A DNA stretch of 64,000 nt, taken from Ectobius pallidus. Lineage: Eukaryota; Arthropoda; Insecta; Blattodea; Ectobiidae. Under the pieces are notes generated by a model. That model did not search any database. It was not told the DNA's origin and saw only the letters and a list, made by a program, of their open reading frames with translations. The stretch spans positions 22,054,606 through 22,118,605 of the forward strand of contig CAXKWD010000003.1 in NCBI GenBank assembly GCA_964059195.1, in the 5' to 3' direction. The position numbers and the translations under genes are program-made. Of the stretch, positions 54,101-57,097 are shown piece by piece (position 1 is the stretch's first letter; every line of letters begins with the position of its first letter).

Positions 54101-57005
54101 TGAGAAATATTATAGTAGAAAAATTCCTCCGACACAGGGACTTAAACCCAGGACCTTTGGCTATTCGCGCCAATGCTCTACCAACTGAGTTAAGCCGGAG
54201 TTCAATTCACAGGGCCGGCTTAGCTCAGTTGGTAGAGCATTGGCGCGAATAGCCAAAGGTCCTTGGTTTAATTCCCTTTGTCGGAGGAATTTTTCTCCTA
54301 TAATATATCTCAGCTATTTAAAGTTTACTACAAAGTAAACTAGTCTGAAGATTTCTATAAGAAAAACGAAGATAACGGCTTTTAAAGGAAAACTTTCCAT
54401 AAGATAAATGGTAATGTATTGTCTCTCATTTTCACTGTCCAATCCTTGGATTGTGACATTATCGATGAATTTGACGAGGATATAAAAAAAAATTAAGCTG
54501 ATTTAAAGTGACGTGTGGGACAATTAGAAGAACGTAGGAAACAAATCTAGAAAATAAACTATATTAGCATCGTATAAGGTTATGGGGGGGTACGCCGTAG
54601 CGTAGTGGTTGAGGCACTGCACTACCAACCGGAAGGTCGCGGGTTCGATTCCCGATGAGGTCGCTGGAGATTTTCAATTGGGCTAATCCTTTTGGTGGCA
54701 CCATGGCCCTGGGGTCGATTCAGCCTCTAACAGAAATGAGTACCAGGAGCAATCCTGGGGTAAAGGCGGCCGGTGCGTAAGGCTGACAACCTTACCACCT
54801 TCACGTGCCGAATGTCCAAAATCTGGGAGTCTCAACCTCCTGGTCCCTCTGGGCCTCCATGGCCTGTATAGGGGACACTTTACTTTTACTTTTATAAGGT
54901 TATGGTTGCCCCCAATTTTAACCGTTCAGTACATCATTATCTGTATTTATCTGTAATTTTTTCACATCAGCTGAGGATTGAATAAGAAATACATTTTTCT
55001 CTCTTCGCTTTTTTCAATAGTGTTGGCATTTTTCATGTAAATTGAAACAAAGTGTTGAGAAAGGTCAGTTCCAACTCAGAACTTCTGAACGTTCATTGAC
55101 CCAACTGACATTTGGGTTGTGGCAAAGTGAAAGGACTTAAATGACTTACCAGTAGCTATTAAGGGAGGTATCGTATTAACCTTGTACTCTACATAAAACT
55201 ATAGAATTACAGTTATATTAAATTAGTCTGAATCTAGAAAAAATCCTAACAAATCCTCTGACTCAGCACTCACCTTGGTTTGCACAGAACTTGGCCTGCT
55301 TTTCCACAGGTACAGACTGCCAGACACCCATCATTAATCGTGTCCCCGCGCTGATATGACTGGTTCTTAAATGTACATCCTTCGAGTGGTTCTGTCTCTG
55401 TAATGTTGTAAATAAATATTAGATTGTACAACTAGAAATTCAAGCAAGTCTAAGCTTAAATTTGGTGAAAAAGCTGGTAATGTTATGAACCACAAGTCTC
55501 CATTTACATTGTATAAATATTTTAGGGGGATACTATTAAATAACATACATATTAGAAAAGCTACTATTTGTATTCACAATGCACCAACGCTGACAATAAT
55601 ATTCATAAAATTGAATTAGCAGTAAAAACTTACAATAAATAAGCTTCATTGAAATTCTTGTTTTCAGCTACTATTTATTACCTGGTCTATTATTAAACAG
55701 TCTAGTGGTATTTGAGACTTTTCTGACATTACATGGTAGTAACTTATCAATATAAATAATTTCACTGACAATTATTAAATGCTAGAATGGTACTTTATGA
55801 TATTGTGTTGGGGACGGAAAATGTCTGTCCGTCTGTTTGTCTATCCGTGATAACTCAGATACGCTTAAACAGATTTTCATGAAACTTTGTATATGCATTT
55901 ATAACTTCCATGGGATAAAGCCTATTGATATTGAACCAAATCGGTTGAACGGTACCGGAGTAATGCCCAATGTAGTGCCTATTTTATGGTAGTACTTTAG
56001 AAAGAATTTATCAAATGCAAACAGTTCTCATGACAACAAATTGTTTTTCAGTGTTCATATACGGCTTTGGAAATTACAGTACAGTTGACTTTGACAAATA
56101 ACACTACTCACATATTCCTTCGCATATGCTTATCTAATTTTAGACCTTTGTTCTTCCGTAAGCCCTGCTTAATGAATCGACGTGGAGCTTAACTCGGAAA
56201 TCGATTAAGAACATAACTTATTTTCTGCGTATTCTAATTTCAATTATCATTGTTTAAACAAAATCGTTATTGTACATCAGTTTACCTGATTTTATTCTAA
56301 GTGGAAAAGGGATACACTCACCTGTGTCATGGGTGCACACCATGAGCGAACAGCAAGGATCATCTTCAGAAGGCTTCTCAATACATGTAGGGTCATTGAT
56401 ACGCGCCCCTCTTCTAAAGAATGGCATGGAACATCTCGGCCTACAGATGGATTTACCATCAGGACCACATTCACATTTCTCACTGCAACCCCGCTCAAAA
56501 GTCTGTCCCTGCATACAACTACTTCCGTTAGACATAGGCACCAACGACCCATTAGCAGCCACTGTCGTCGAAGTTGGCCTCTGGGTACTTGTAGAAGTAG
56601 TAGATGTATTCGGCTCTATGTTTGAAATAGTTGCATTGAACGCTGAGGAATTTGCTTTATCTGGCATGATGGAAGTTTCATCGATGTCGTCCAAAGAGAG
56701 GTCTTGGAGCGATCCCTTCTCTGTAGACAATGCCGAATCTGTTGATCTGTGTTCTGGCATGTTAAAGTTAATAGCACGCCCATGAGCATTGGAATTCTTG
56801 GACGATTCTACGTCCACCTGTGGTTTCTGGGTCGTTTGACCATCGTCAGGGATTGGTGTGCTCGTAGAATTGACTAGTGAAGGCTCTGTTGTTACTGGAG
56901 ATCTGCCGGACGATGCCGTTGTTTCAGGAACAGAGGATATTGTCGTCGACAAGTTTACGGTGGTTGTTGATACAGTCGTGGTGGTCGTCCCATTATCAGA
57001 TGTTT
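3361..57005 (-). CDS. sas: Stranded at second (Sas)-like epidermal cell-surface receptor, whole gene span, 5' incomplete
   Basis: Single-pass type I membrane protein assembled from 15 exons on the minus strand. Every junction has GT/AG borders and compatible phases, and the frame stays open for 4286 nt to TAA at 3363-3361. Domain order is Ser/Thr-rich region, VWC1, VWC2, FN3-1, VWC3, VWC4, His/Pro/Gln-rich linker, FN3-2 to FN3-4, transmembrane helix, cytoplasmic tail ending near [16 protein letters not shown]. Four VWC plus four FN3 domains and a short NPxY-type tail are the architecture of Drosophila Sas, an apical epidermal receptor known as a ligand of the phosphatase Ptp10D. Function here is inferred from that family. 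The signal peptide and first exons are not in the window. Most junctions are phase 1, as expected for shuffled extracellular modules. Another VWC/FN3 receptor is possible but the tail motif argues strongly for Sas. Confidence 0.9.
3753..4819 (+). mobile_element. Unclassified MITE family M1, copy 1, with internal tandem repeats
   Basis: Ends aagtgccagtatg and catactggcactt are inverted. The outer tail ataaaatcaggtaaactg recurs in other copies. Inside, a roughly 145-bp unit (ttactccggtaccggt, gtagacgtcttcccatgga, cgtattcgagtta) is repeated four to five times between about 4095 and 4700, followed by GACA/GACG repeats. The left end lies about 80-110 nt upstream (gene sense) of the exon O acceptor. 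Other copies: 43538-44031, 49190-49870, 55780-56297, 57098-57594. Confidence 0.7.
3826..3910 (-). mobile_element. tRNA-like SINE head inside M1
   Basis: In minus sense, an A-box-like TGGCCGAGATGGTAACG and a B-box-like GGTTCAATTCCC, separated as in a Leu/Ser-type tRNA. It lies inside MITE M1 copy 1, so it is either part of that element or a nested insertion. Confidence 0.45.
5770..6486 (+). mobile_element. Non-autonomous Helitron, first of two in tandem
   Basis: Begins TCTTATATTAATAAAAGG after an A and ends with the hairpin CGCGGGCGAAGCCGCGG followed by CACATGCTA. A 5' TC, a GC hairpin and CTR at the 3' end are Helitron hallmarks. An ATT microsatellite at 6181-6247 interrupts it. The next Helitron begins directly at 6487. 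Confidence 0.75.
6181..6247. repeat. (ATT)n microsatellite within the first Helitron
   Basis: An uninterrupted run of about 22 att units. Confidence 0.95.
6487..7088 (+). mobile_element. Non-autonomous Helitron, second of two in tandem
   Basis: Begins TCTTAAAATAATAAAAGG and ends with hairpin CGCGGGCGAAGCCGCGG, CACATG and CTAG before a T. It is similar in sequence to the preceding copy but lacks the microsatellite. The pair as a whole sits between an A (5769) and a T (7089), the normal Helitron target. Confidence 0.78.
7565..7662 (-). mobile_element. tRNA-derived SINE head fragment
   Basis: In minus sense: GCCTGGGTGGCGCAGTTAGT, then B-box GGGTTCGATCCCGG. Good polymerase III box spacing, no body recognised. 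Confidence 0.65.
7846..7913. repeat. (AAT)n microsatellite
   Basis: About 22 aat units. They create an artificial poly-Asn reading frame, which is not a gene. Confidence 0.95.
8206..8318 (-). CDS. sas: sas exon N: end of FN3-4 and juxtamembrane stalk
   Basis: Acceptor ttttgtttctag before 8318 (phase 2), donor GTCAGT after 8206 (phase 1). It encodes [19 protein letters not shown], the F and G strands that close FN3-4, and then a flexible juxtamembrane segment ([13 protein letters not shown]). Confidence 0.88.
8424..8660. mobile_element. Foldback element enclosing a LINE-type coding fragment
   Basis: Arms 8424-8491 and 8600-8660 are inverted copies (aagctaaaggaatattatct against agataatattcctttagctt). 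The loop, read on minus, is open for about 39 codons and gives [20 protein letters not shown] then [14 protein letters not shown], a composition seen at the C-terminus of insect non-LTR retrotransposon ORF2 proteins. It fills most of the exon M-N intron. Confidence 0.6.
8977..9196 (-). CDS. sas: sas exon M: first part of FN3-4
   Basis: Acceptor attcttttccag before 9196 (phase 1), donor GTATGT after 8977 (phase 2). It encodes [27 protein letters not shown] with the FN3 Trp, [13 protein letters not shown] and [11 protein letters not shown]. The domain is completed in exon N. Confidence 0.9.
9903..9945. repeat. (CA)n microsatellite
   Basis: About 18 ca units with a few ct interruptions. Confidence 0.95.
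10561..10793. mobile_element. Near-complete palindromic MITE
   Basis: The left end agggaaaaagtgaataagtc mirrors the right end gacttattcgctttttccct. Inner parts pair through to the centre (cagtccaccagatatttttac against gtaaaaatatctgggtggactg). The whole element is one long hairpin of about 115-bp arms. Confidence 0.75.
10798..11067. mobile_element. hAT-type MITE (CAGCGTTTCTCAACC ends), copy 1
   Basis: Terminal inverted repeats CAGCGTTTCTCAACC and GGTTGAGAAACGCTG, typical of hAT elements. The flanking 8-bp target duplications are ccctagat and ctctagat (7 of 8 match). It is inserted at the right edge of the palindrome at 10561-10793. The inside is rich in ggtccgc. A second copy lies at 58828-59091. 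Confidence 0.85.
11139..11307 (-). CDS. sas: sas exon L: second half of FN3-3
   Basis: Acceptor cttcggtttcag before 11307 (phase 0), donor GTGAGT after 11139 (phase 1). It encodes [20 protein letters not shown] and [13 protein letters not shown], the conserved FN3 F strand, then [18 protein letters not shown]. It is separated from its partner exon K by a 7.7-kb repeat-filled intron. Confidence 0.9.
11340..12130. repeat. Dispersed repeat R1, copy 1, with long AT microsatellite
   Basis: The sequence around tttcgaatttccatccccca, gaatcgttgatgtcactgtg and ctcattaacgaacttgtccg recurs in the same order at 63255-63810. Here it is expanded by an (AT)n run at 11945-12028. Family unknown. Confidence 0.7.
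12534..12700. mobile_element. Truncated direct copy of the foldback family at 12846-13737
   Basis: Repeats the motif ttctacaatcttgcaatctg, actctttattgac, aattgcatactattttaaaa and ctgttacagttttgggtaat found again at 12928-13070 in the same orientation. No outer end is seen. Confidence 0.7.
12846..13737. mobile_element. Foldback element family F2 with ~230-bp inverted termini, copy 1
   Basis: The left terminus ggggagacataaagctttct mirrors the right terminus agctgtatgcccccgcc. The arms share aatctggcatactctttattg and its complement. TTAA lies at both borders (12842-12845 and 13738-13741), suggesting a piggyBac-type target, but the second copy at 61008 does not keep TTAA on the right. No transposase is seen. 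Confidence 0.7.
14575..14680 (-). mobile_element. Helitron 3'-end fragment
   Basis: On minus, a CCGGGC-type hairpin followed by TTTTAAGCTAG and a T, as in the complete copy at 57789-58649. The similarity (gtattttgtaattggaaatt) fades after about 100 bp. Confidence 0.6.
14931..15000. repeat. Compound (ATT)n(AAG)n microsatellite
   Basis: About 13 att units run directly into about 10 aag/gaa units. Confidence 0.95.
15722..15850 (+). mobile_element. Helitron internal fragment
   Basis: The segment containing ggtagagacttggaattttg and ataatgtaggtgctcactaa is the reverse complement of part of the Helitron near 58494-58590. No ends are seen. Confidence 0.55.
16225..16930. repeat. Dispersed repeat R2, copy 1
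   Basis: Begins tcctctgcccgtaccatagg, contains aattcgaagttgagtttt and two tandem versions of ctcgaaaacggct...tttaaattttgcacatggg. Similar to 59873-60330. Family unknown. Confidence 0.65.
17277..17353. other. 77-nt near-perfect hairpin
   Basis: Arms of 37 nt, from cattgttaaaactttccggg to its exact complement, with a GAC loop and only two mismatches near the loop. GC content is higher than the flanks. It has the size of a microRNA precursor but is also consistent with a small foldback repeat. Confidence 0.8.
18440..19037. mobile_element. hAT-type MITE with perfect 8-bp target duplication
   Basis: Ends CAGGGCCCGGATTCTGATGAC and its complement, flanked by gttataat on both sides (18432-18439 and 19038-19045). 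The inside is AT-rich and studded with atgacctaaa motifs. The right target duplication lies 9 nt from the exon K donor GT at 19056-19055. Confidence 0.92.
19057..19220 (-). CDS. sas: sas exon K: first half of FN3-3
   Basis: Acceptor ggttgtttcag before 19220 (phase 1), donor GTAAAG after 19057 (phase 0). A short Thr/Pro linker ([16 protein letters not shown]) is followed by [13 protein letters not shown] with the canonical B-strand Trp, then [12 protein letters not shown] hAT-type MITE begins only 11 nt into the following intron. Confidence 0.9.
19575..19850 (-). mobile_element. tRNA-derived SINE family S2, copy 1
   Basis: Shares ggactaagcctaccatccga, gtcagcatgccgccacccac, tgaggctgattgcacc and a minus-strand B-box (cgaacccgg complement) with 42860-43150 and 62785-63105. 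All three copies are in the same orientation. Confidence 0.75.
19921..20114 (-). CDS. sas: sas exon J: second half of FN3-2
   Basis: Acceptor ctaactattacag before 20114 (phase 2), donor GTAATT after 19921 (phase 1). It continues [10 protein letters not shown] and has the FN3 F-strand signature [13 protein letters not shown], ending in a Pro-rich hinge (HTPPPG). Confidence 0.9.
20160..21150 (+). pseudogene. Degraded LINE ORF2 3' end
   Basis: Broken frames give [15 protein letters not shown] near 20250, then [16 protein letters not shown] and [12 protein letters not shown] near 20890-20990, which resemble the C-terminal end of non-LTR retrotransposon polymerases. Several stops and frameshifts. 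It fills the intron between exons J and I. Confidence 0.6.
21166..21225. repeat. (AAT)n microsatellite
   Basis: About 18 aat units with aag interruptions. Confidence 0.9.
21553..21676 (-). CDS. sas: sas exon I: first half of FN3-2
   Basis: Acceptor atttctgttccag before 21676 (phase 1), donor GTAAGT after 21553 (phase 2). It encodes the A to C strands of an FN3 domain: [20 protein letters not shown], then VELRYTSDK. The split Leu codon is completed by exon J. Confidence 0.88.
21809..22605. mobile_element. Tc1/mariner-pogo-type MITE
   Basis: The left end tagtgaaacctccgtatagc matches the right end in inverse (cagttaaacctctgtataac), each bordered by TA. About 797 bp with no transposase frame. 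It lies in the intron between exons I and H. Confidence 0.75.
22713..22766 (-). CDS. sas: sas exon H: 54-nt Pro/Gln/His micro-exon
   Basis: Acceptor cttctgttagcag before 22766 and donor GTAAGA after 22713, phase 1 on both sides. It encodes [18 protein letters not shown], with the same composition as the end of exon G. Splice sites, phase and composition all fit, but it is short. It could be constitutive or a cassette exon. Confidence 0.78.
22846..23487. mobile_element. Palindromic mariner-derived foldback 1
   Basis: Ends gagggccgtccacaaaataa and the inverse of gagggccgaccacaaagtaa. Arms extend about 200 bp each. The right arm on plus reads [12 protein letters not shown] and a stop, the hallmark C-terminus of mariner transposases; the left arm is its inverted copy. 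The centre holds further transposase-derived sequence in pieces. Confidence 0.75.
24292..24747. mobile_element. Foldback with two inverted 21-bp minisatellite arrays and a mariner tail
   Basis: The left array at 24303-24427 has five to six units of aatttcggaaaaagtaattt-type sequence; the right array at 24612-24735 has the same units inverted. Outer flanks tctacaccttttcaacctc pair with gaggttgaaaaggtgtaga. The single-copy centre on plus reads KLVPR, then LNRS and DYVEK-like pieces with one frameshift, again a mariner transposase C-terminus. Confidence 0.75.
25200..25690. repeat. Dispersed repeat R3, copy 1
   Basis: The segments gtattggagataatctagaa, agtaaagtacctcctaagta and taaaatcgttagagccattc recur in order at 49935-50410. 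Family unknown. Confidence 0.65.
25786..27261 (+). CDS. Non-LTR retrotransposon reverse transcriptase (5'-truncated LINE)
   Basis: An uninterrupted 491-codon frame, antisense to sas within its largest intron. It shows the RT order: [51 protein letters not shown] (motif A), [14 protein letters not shown] (motif B), FADDTTF (motif C, catalytic Asp pair) and [14 protein letters not shown]. The C-terminal region is the usual LINE thumb. No endonuclease domain lies upstream, and about the first 30 residues look like flanking sequence, so the true start of the element is near 25880. The 3' end is a (TTGAA)n tail at 27334-27360. Clade (Jockey or CR1 group) is uncertain. It encodes RT, thus potentially active only in trans. 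Confidence 0.9.
   Translation: MPYIPQRDFVRCIESCNRCREVQQKHKACITTYCLQCLIEGIFPSKLKLAKVIPVYKKGNKLQLESYRPISLVPVFSKLFEILIHKQLYYYFEQANVLATEQFGFRTGKSTIDAVRLLTDNILNTFETKSFAWVTCCDLSKAFDCVDHSILLHKLLYYGINGTAHKLFSSYLSNRNQVVQIDEEVSDMAIVKSGVPQGSVLGPLLFLVMVNDLPCNAELKSILFADDTTFISNHDNFECLQSDVQNNSVQISQWFRANSLLLNDTKTQNIIFTLNNLVLPQPCTDIKLLGIHIDRFLTWETHIKFLCRKLSRVVYLFRNLVNCVPSEYVRISYFAYFQSVINYGILIWGNSSHTQDLLILQKKIIRIIAQIPDRTHCKPYFIKYKILTIVNLYIYTVLLFMKQNRHMYNVRSEIHNYNTRNCQLIEIPQHRLNKTMQSYCYVGIKLFNKLPQVLTNLPYKLFCKRLHSWLIANPFYTMCEFTDFNFSVTVM
27330..27361 (+). repeat. (ATTGA)n 3' tail of the LINE
   Basis: About five attga units directly after aataaaatta, marking the 3' end of the retrotransposon. Some LINE clades end in short tandem repeats instead of poly-A. 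Confidence 0.75.
27362..27706. other. Intron sequence between LINE and tandem array
   Basis: AT-rich, no feature recognised. It ends with cagcgaaaag immediately before the tandem array, the left breakpoint of the duplication. Confidence 0.6.
27707..30936. repeat. 3.23-kb tandem repeat, copy A
   Basis: Same sequence as copies B and C, spaced exactly 3230 bp. It contains intron sequence, an S-type SINE scrap (about 28310-28430), a SINE tail scrap (about 30510-30590), the ghost of the exon G 3' end (30758-30877) and 59 bp of filler (30878-30936). C at 27805 where B and C have T. No convincing gene. Confidence 0.95.
30758..30877 (-). pseudogene. sas: Ghost copy of the 3' end of sas exon G (copy A)
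   Basis: A 120-nt identical copy of exon G 37217-37336, keeping the CCAG|GTCAGT donor and open frame ([22 protein letters not shown]). The normal upstream exon is missing; the 59-bp filler precedes it. An AG (gggcaaagacag) at the junction would be in phase 1 but has a poor pyrimidine tract, so probably not spliced. Confidence 0.85.
30937..34166. repeat. 3.23-kb tandem repeat, copy B (chimeric)
   Basis: Matches copy C at its left diagnostic site (T at 31035) and copy A at its right diagnostic sites (G at 32954, T at 33237, ctttaacc near 33805). Same 59-bp filler at 34108-34166. No convincing gene. Confidence 0.95.
33988..34107 (-). pseudogene. sas: Ghost copy of the 3' end of sas exon G (copy B)
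   Basis: Identical to the ghost at 30758-30877, with the same filler and the same donor. It lies between the true exon G and copy A in transcript order, so any use of its donor would need a new acceptor. Confidence 0.85.
34167..37336. repeat. 3.23-kb tandem repeat, copy C (contains the true exon G end)
   Basis: Runs into the real exon G without the filler; similarity with A and B stops at 37336. Differs from A and B at 36184 (A for G), 36467 (C for T) and a 1-bp deletion near 37034. Confidence 0.95.
37217..38485 (-). CDS. sas: sas exon G: long His/Pro/Gln-rich linker
   Basis: Acceptor ccacgttacag before 38485. The preferred donor is CCAG|GTCAGT after 37217, phase 1 to phase 1, giving 423 residues. 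It contains no Cys and is dominated by His, Pro, Gln, Asn and Asp, with motifs such as [10 protein letters not shown] and [12 protein letters not shown]. It looks disordered and probably extended. It separates the VWC block from the membrane-proximal FN3 block. As I recall, Drosophila Sas has isoforms that differ by a roughly 345-residue linker in this place, so this exon is a good candidate for alternative splicing. The frame stays open to 37173 and another phase-1 donor exists after 37184, so the 3' border is uncertain by 33 nt. The exon's last 120 nt are copied twice in the following intron. Confidence 0.85.
39432..40153 (+). mobile_element. Tc1/mariner-like transposon, defective
   Basis: Perfect 29-bp terminal inverted repeats (cagggtggtccatatgtctt...), each bordered by TA. 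An interrupted transposase 3' half remains: [20 protein letters not shown], then [20 protein letters not shown] and IKKKVSKQ (the DDE-family W..QQDGAPPHYA and WPPRSPDL blocks), followed by a stop and frameshift. The N-terminal half is deleted. Identical ends suggest fairly recent movement. Confidence 0.9.
40440..40640 (+). mobile_element. Diverged relative of the 46805-47453 foldback
   Basis: Shares the order acagctactgttcc, gcggaggcgcca and tgttaatgaataacac with the inside of the foldback at 46805-47453. Ends are not defined. Confidence 0.4.
41120..41722. mobile_element. DNA transposon remnant with CCGTATTTTACGGACCATAAG ends
   Basis: The left end ccgtattttacggaccataa mirrors the right end ttatggtccttaaaatacgg. 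A short frame near 41533 ([17 protein letters not shown]) resembles the N-terminal DNA-binding part of pogo/Tigger-type transposases, so this family is suggested but not certain. Confidence 0.6.
41806..42064 (-). CDS. sas: sas exon F: end of VWC3 and all of VWC4
   Basis: Acceptor ttgctgtttag before 42064 (phase 0), donor GTATGA after 41806 (phase 1). It starts [16 protein letters not shown], closing VWC3 and opening VWC4. It continues with [23 protein letters not shown] and DECCLYWMC. The acceptor lies next to a long AAT/AAC microsatellite, so the polypyrimidine region in sense orientation is a (TTG)n/(TTA)n run. Confidence 0.88.
42075..42178. repeat. (AAT)n(AAC)n microsatellite beside the exon F acceptor
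   Basis: About 22 aat units followed by about 10 aac units, starting 11 nt upstream (gene sense) of the exon F acceptor. Confidence 0.95.
42860..43150 (-). mobile_element. tRNA-derived SINE family S2, copy 2
   Basis: Contains gagggactaggcctaccatc, gtcagcatgccatccctcac, gtcacgaggctgaatgc and the minus-strand B-box (gatcgaacccgag complement). Same order as copies 1 and 3. Confidence 0.75.
43276..43487 (-). CDS. sas: sas exon E: most of VWC3
   Basis: Acceptor ttatttgcag before 43487 (phase 1), donor GTATCC after 43276 (phase 0). It encodes [18 protein letters not shown], then CAC, QCATIEC, NCVDW and NCCPEQ. The last VWC cysteine comes from the first codons of exon F (VRC). A Pro-rich insert precedes the double Cys. 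The donor GTATCC is weaker than the others in this gene. Confidence 0.88.
43538..44031 (+). mobile_element. MITE family M1, copy 2
   Basis: Ends aagtgccagaatg and cattctggcagtt. One internal unit with ttactccggtaacggtcaac and cgtattcgagttatcg. The outer tail aataaaatcaggtaaactga begins 24 nt upstream (gene sense) of the exon E acceptor. Confidence 0.75.
44336..44600 (-). mobile_element. tRNA-derived SINE, separate family
   Basis: Read on minus, a tRNA-like head with gtgggttggtagcgggactg and B-box ctgggttcgattttaggac, followed by a GC-richer body with ccttcctgggtcaggactgg. GC content is well above the flanks. Confidence 0.6.
45690..46280. repeat. ATGACC-rich AT repeat
   Basis: Dense aatatgacc/aaaatgacc motifs like those inside the hAT MITE at 18440-19037, with two tandem copies of ctaaatatgacccaaaaatc. 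Ends not resolved. Confidence 0.5.
46430..46600 (-). pseudogene. LINE ORF2 C-terminal fragment
   Basis: On minus: [19 protein letters not shown] followed by GRTPRTWKN, the basic C-terminal end typical of insect non-LTR polymerases. Short, no ends. Confidence 0.55.
46805..47453. mobile_element. DNA transposon with ~70-bp inverted ends and 5-bp target duplication
   Basis: Ends tgttagatcaagagtctata and its inverse, pairing for about 70 bp through cgcctccgcc. CTTGT flanks both sides (46800-46804, 47454-47458). No transposase is seen. Superfamily unknown. Confidence 0.8.
47589..47947. mobile_element. Foldback element family F3
   Basis: The left arm atatcaggagttcgggatct mirrors the right arm agatcccgaactcctgatat, continuing through ctattgattgtcaattg. 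The central part has a tRNA B-box-like gatttgaacgtggg (minus). A single-arm relative lies at 48600-48890. Confidence 0.65.
48500..48890. mobile_element. SINE scrap plus single arm of family F3
   Basis: gtctgcctatggtagatgac and agtcccttctgggatgttag match the SINE scrap in the tandem array (about 28360-28430). From 48635, ccggccaatttgacatgggt through cagattctgaactcctgata matches the right arm of 47589-47947. Confidence 0.6.
49190..49870 (-). mobile_element. MITE M1 copy 3, split by a retrotransposon insertion
   Basis: M1 sequence cttaatgaatcgatctggag at the left and cattctggcagtttgttatt, cagtttacctgattttat at the right. Between them is an insertion bordered by cggagatagatta, which appears at 49231, 49726 and 49752. 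The last two copies are separated by a T run. Confidence 0.65.
49244..49725 (-). pseudogene. 5'-truncated LINE 3' end inside M1
   Basis: On minus, [20 protein letters not shown] then ESVDCTLS resembles the C-terminal region of Jockey-type LINE ORF2 (HILFECPRF...ER motif). It is flanked by 13-bp duplications cggagatagatta, consistent with target-primed insertion. Confidence 0.65.
49935..50410. repeat. Dispersed repeat R3, copy 2
   Basis: Same order of motifs as 25200-25690: aatggagataatct, agtaaagtaccccctacgta, aatcgtaagagccattttt. Confidence 0.65.
51309..51599 (-). CDS. sas: sas exon D: FN3-1
   Basis: A single 291-nt exon, phase 1 to phase 1, acceptor gtgtttcag and donor GTAAGT. The 97 residues fit a divergent fibronectin type III fold: a Pro-rich start, a KTSVRLGL B strand, and [13 protein letters not shown] matching the conserved L-x-P-x-x-x-Y F-strand signature. 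The usual B-strand Trp is replaced by Leu. Unlike the three membrane-proximal FN3 domains it is not split by an intron. It sits between VWC2 and VWC3. Confidence 0.87.
52216..52713. mobile_element. hAT-type MITE with AGGGTGTC ends
   Basis: The left end tagggtgtca mirrors the right end tggacaccctc. Flanking 8-bp sequences ctttagga and cttcagga match at 7 of 8. Internal ccgggataaacgggatg. It lies in the intron between exons D and C. Confidence 0.65.
53043..53167 (-). CDS. sas: sas exon C: C-terminal half of VWC2
   Basis: Acceptor ggtggttacag before 53167, donor GTGAGG after 53043, entering in phase 2 and leaving in phase 1. It begins [16 protein letters not shown] and contains the diagnostic DPCCKVVLC close of a VWC domain, completing VWC2 from exon B. 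One NxS sequon is present. Confidence 0.88.
53493..54047. mobile_element. Palindromic mariner-derived foldback 2
   Basis: Bordered by TA on both sides. Ends cgagggtcatttcaaaggtt and the inverse of cgaggaccatttcaaaagtt. The right half on plus reads [19 protein letters not shown] and a stop, a mariner-type transposase C-terminus; the left half is its inverted copy, so the element is a head-to-head dimer of the same gene end. Arms of about 240 bp. Confidence 0.85.
54101..54313. mobile_element. Palindromic tRNA-like SINE (foldback), copy 2
   Basis: A left module on minus and a right module on plus (54214-54287), nearly exact inverted copies joined by a short centre (ttcaattcacaggg). The right module folds as a tRNA: D-arm TTAGCTCAGTTGGTAGAGC, anticodon stem TTGGC/GCCAA with loop GCGAATA. 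The acceptor stem is imperfect and the B-box is decayed (GGTTTAATTCC), so not a functional tRNA gene. Confidence 0.8.
54586..54892 (+). mobile_element. Full-length tRNA-derived SINE with perfect target duplication
   Basis: The tRNA head has A-box TAGCGTAGTGGTTGAGGC and B-box GGGTTCGATTCCC, followed by a 200-bp body and a (TTTAC)-type tail. It is flanked by identical 13-bp copies of tataaggttatgg (54573-54585 and 54893-54905), the mark of LINE-driven insertion. Scraps of this family also occur near 2.1, 12.4 and 30.5 kb. Confidence 0.92.
55274..55397 (-). CDS. sas: sas exon B: N-terminal half of VWC2
   Basis: Acceptor ttacattacag before 55397 (phase 1), donor GTGAGT after 55274 (phase 2). It encodes the first half of a VWC module, with [13 protein letters not shown], then CLAVCTCG and LCKP. 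The split Arg codon is completed by exon C, which supplies the C-terminal cysteines. An alternative AG two bases downstream would give phase 0 and break the frame, so the upstream AG is chosen. Confidence 0.88.
55780..56297 (-). mobile_element. MITE family M1, copy 4
   Basis: Starts gctagaatggtactttatga and ends cagtttacctgattttattc. Internal gtaccggagtaatgcccaat matches copy 1 in reverse. Its right end lies 25 nt downstream (gene sense) of the exon A donor. Confidence 0.75.
56322..57005 (-). CDS. sas: sas exon A: mucin-like Ser/Thr region plus VWC1
   Basis: Acceptor tttgtttcag before 57005, donor GTGAG after 56322, phase 1 to phase 1, about 228 residues. The first 165 residues are rich in Thr and Ser, with runs such as [16 protein letters not shown] and several NxS/T sequons, so probably an O-glycosylated stalk. 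The last 60 residues form a full VWC domain: [11 protein letters not shown], then CEC, C, C, DPCC and a final C. It is the most N-terminal exon I can identify; its first codon is completed by an exon outside the recognised set. The symmetric phase means it could be skipped without a frameshift. Confidence 0.88.
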
Positions 57006-57097
57006 CTGAAACAAATAAAATAAAAATATTATAATACATCTCAGATTAACAGCATCTTCTTAACGCGTGAAAAGGATTTAATGAATCTCAATTTATT

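Noticed and set aside
54586..54892. Independent tRNA gene at the SINE head
   Set aside because: The head is fused to a SINE body and tail and flanked by a 13-bp target duplication.
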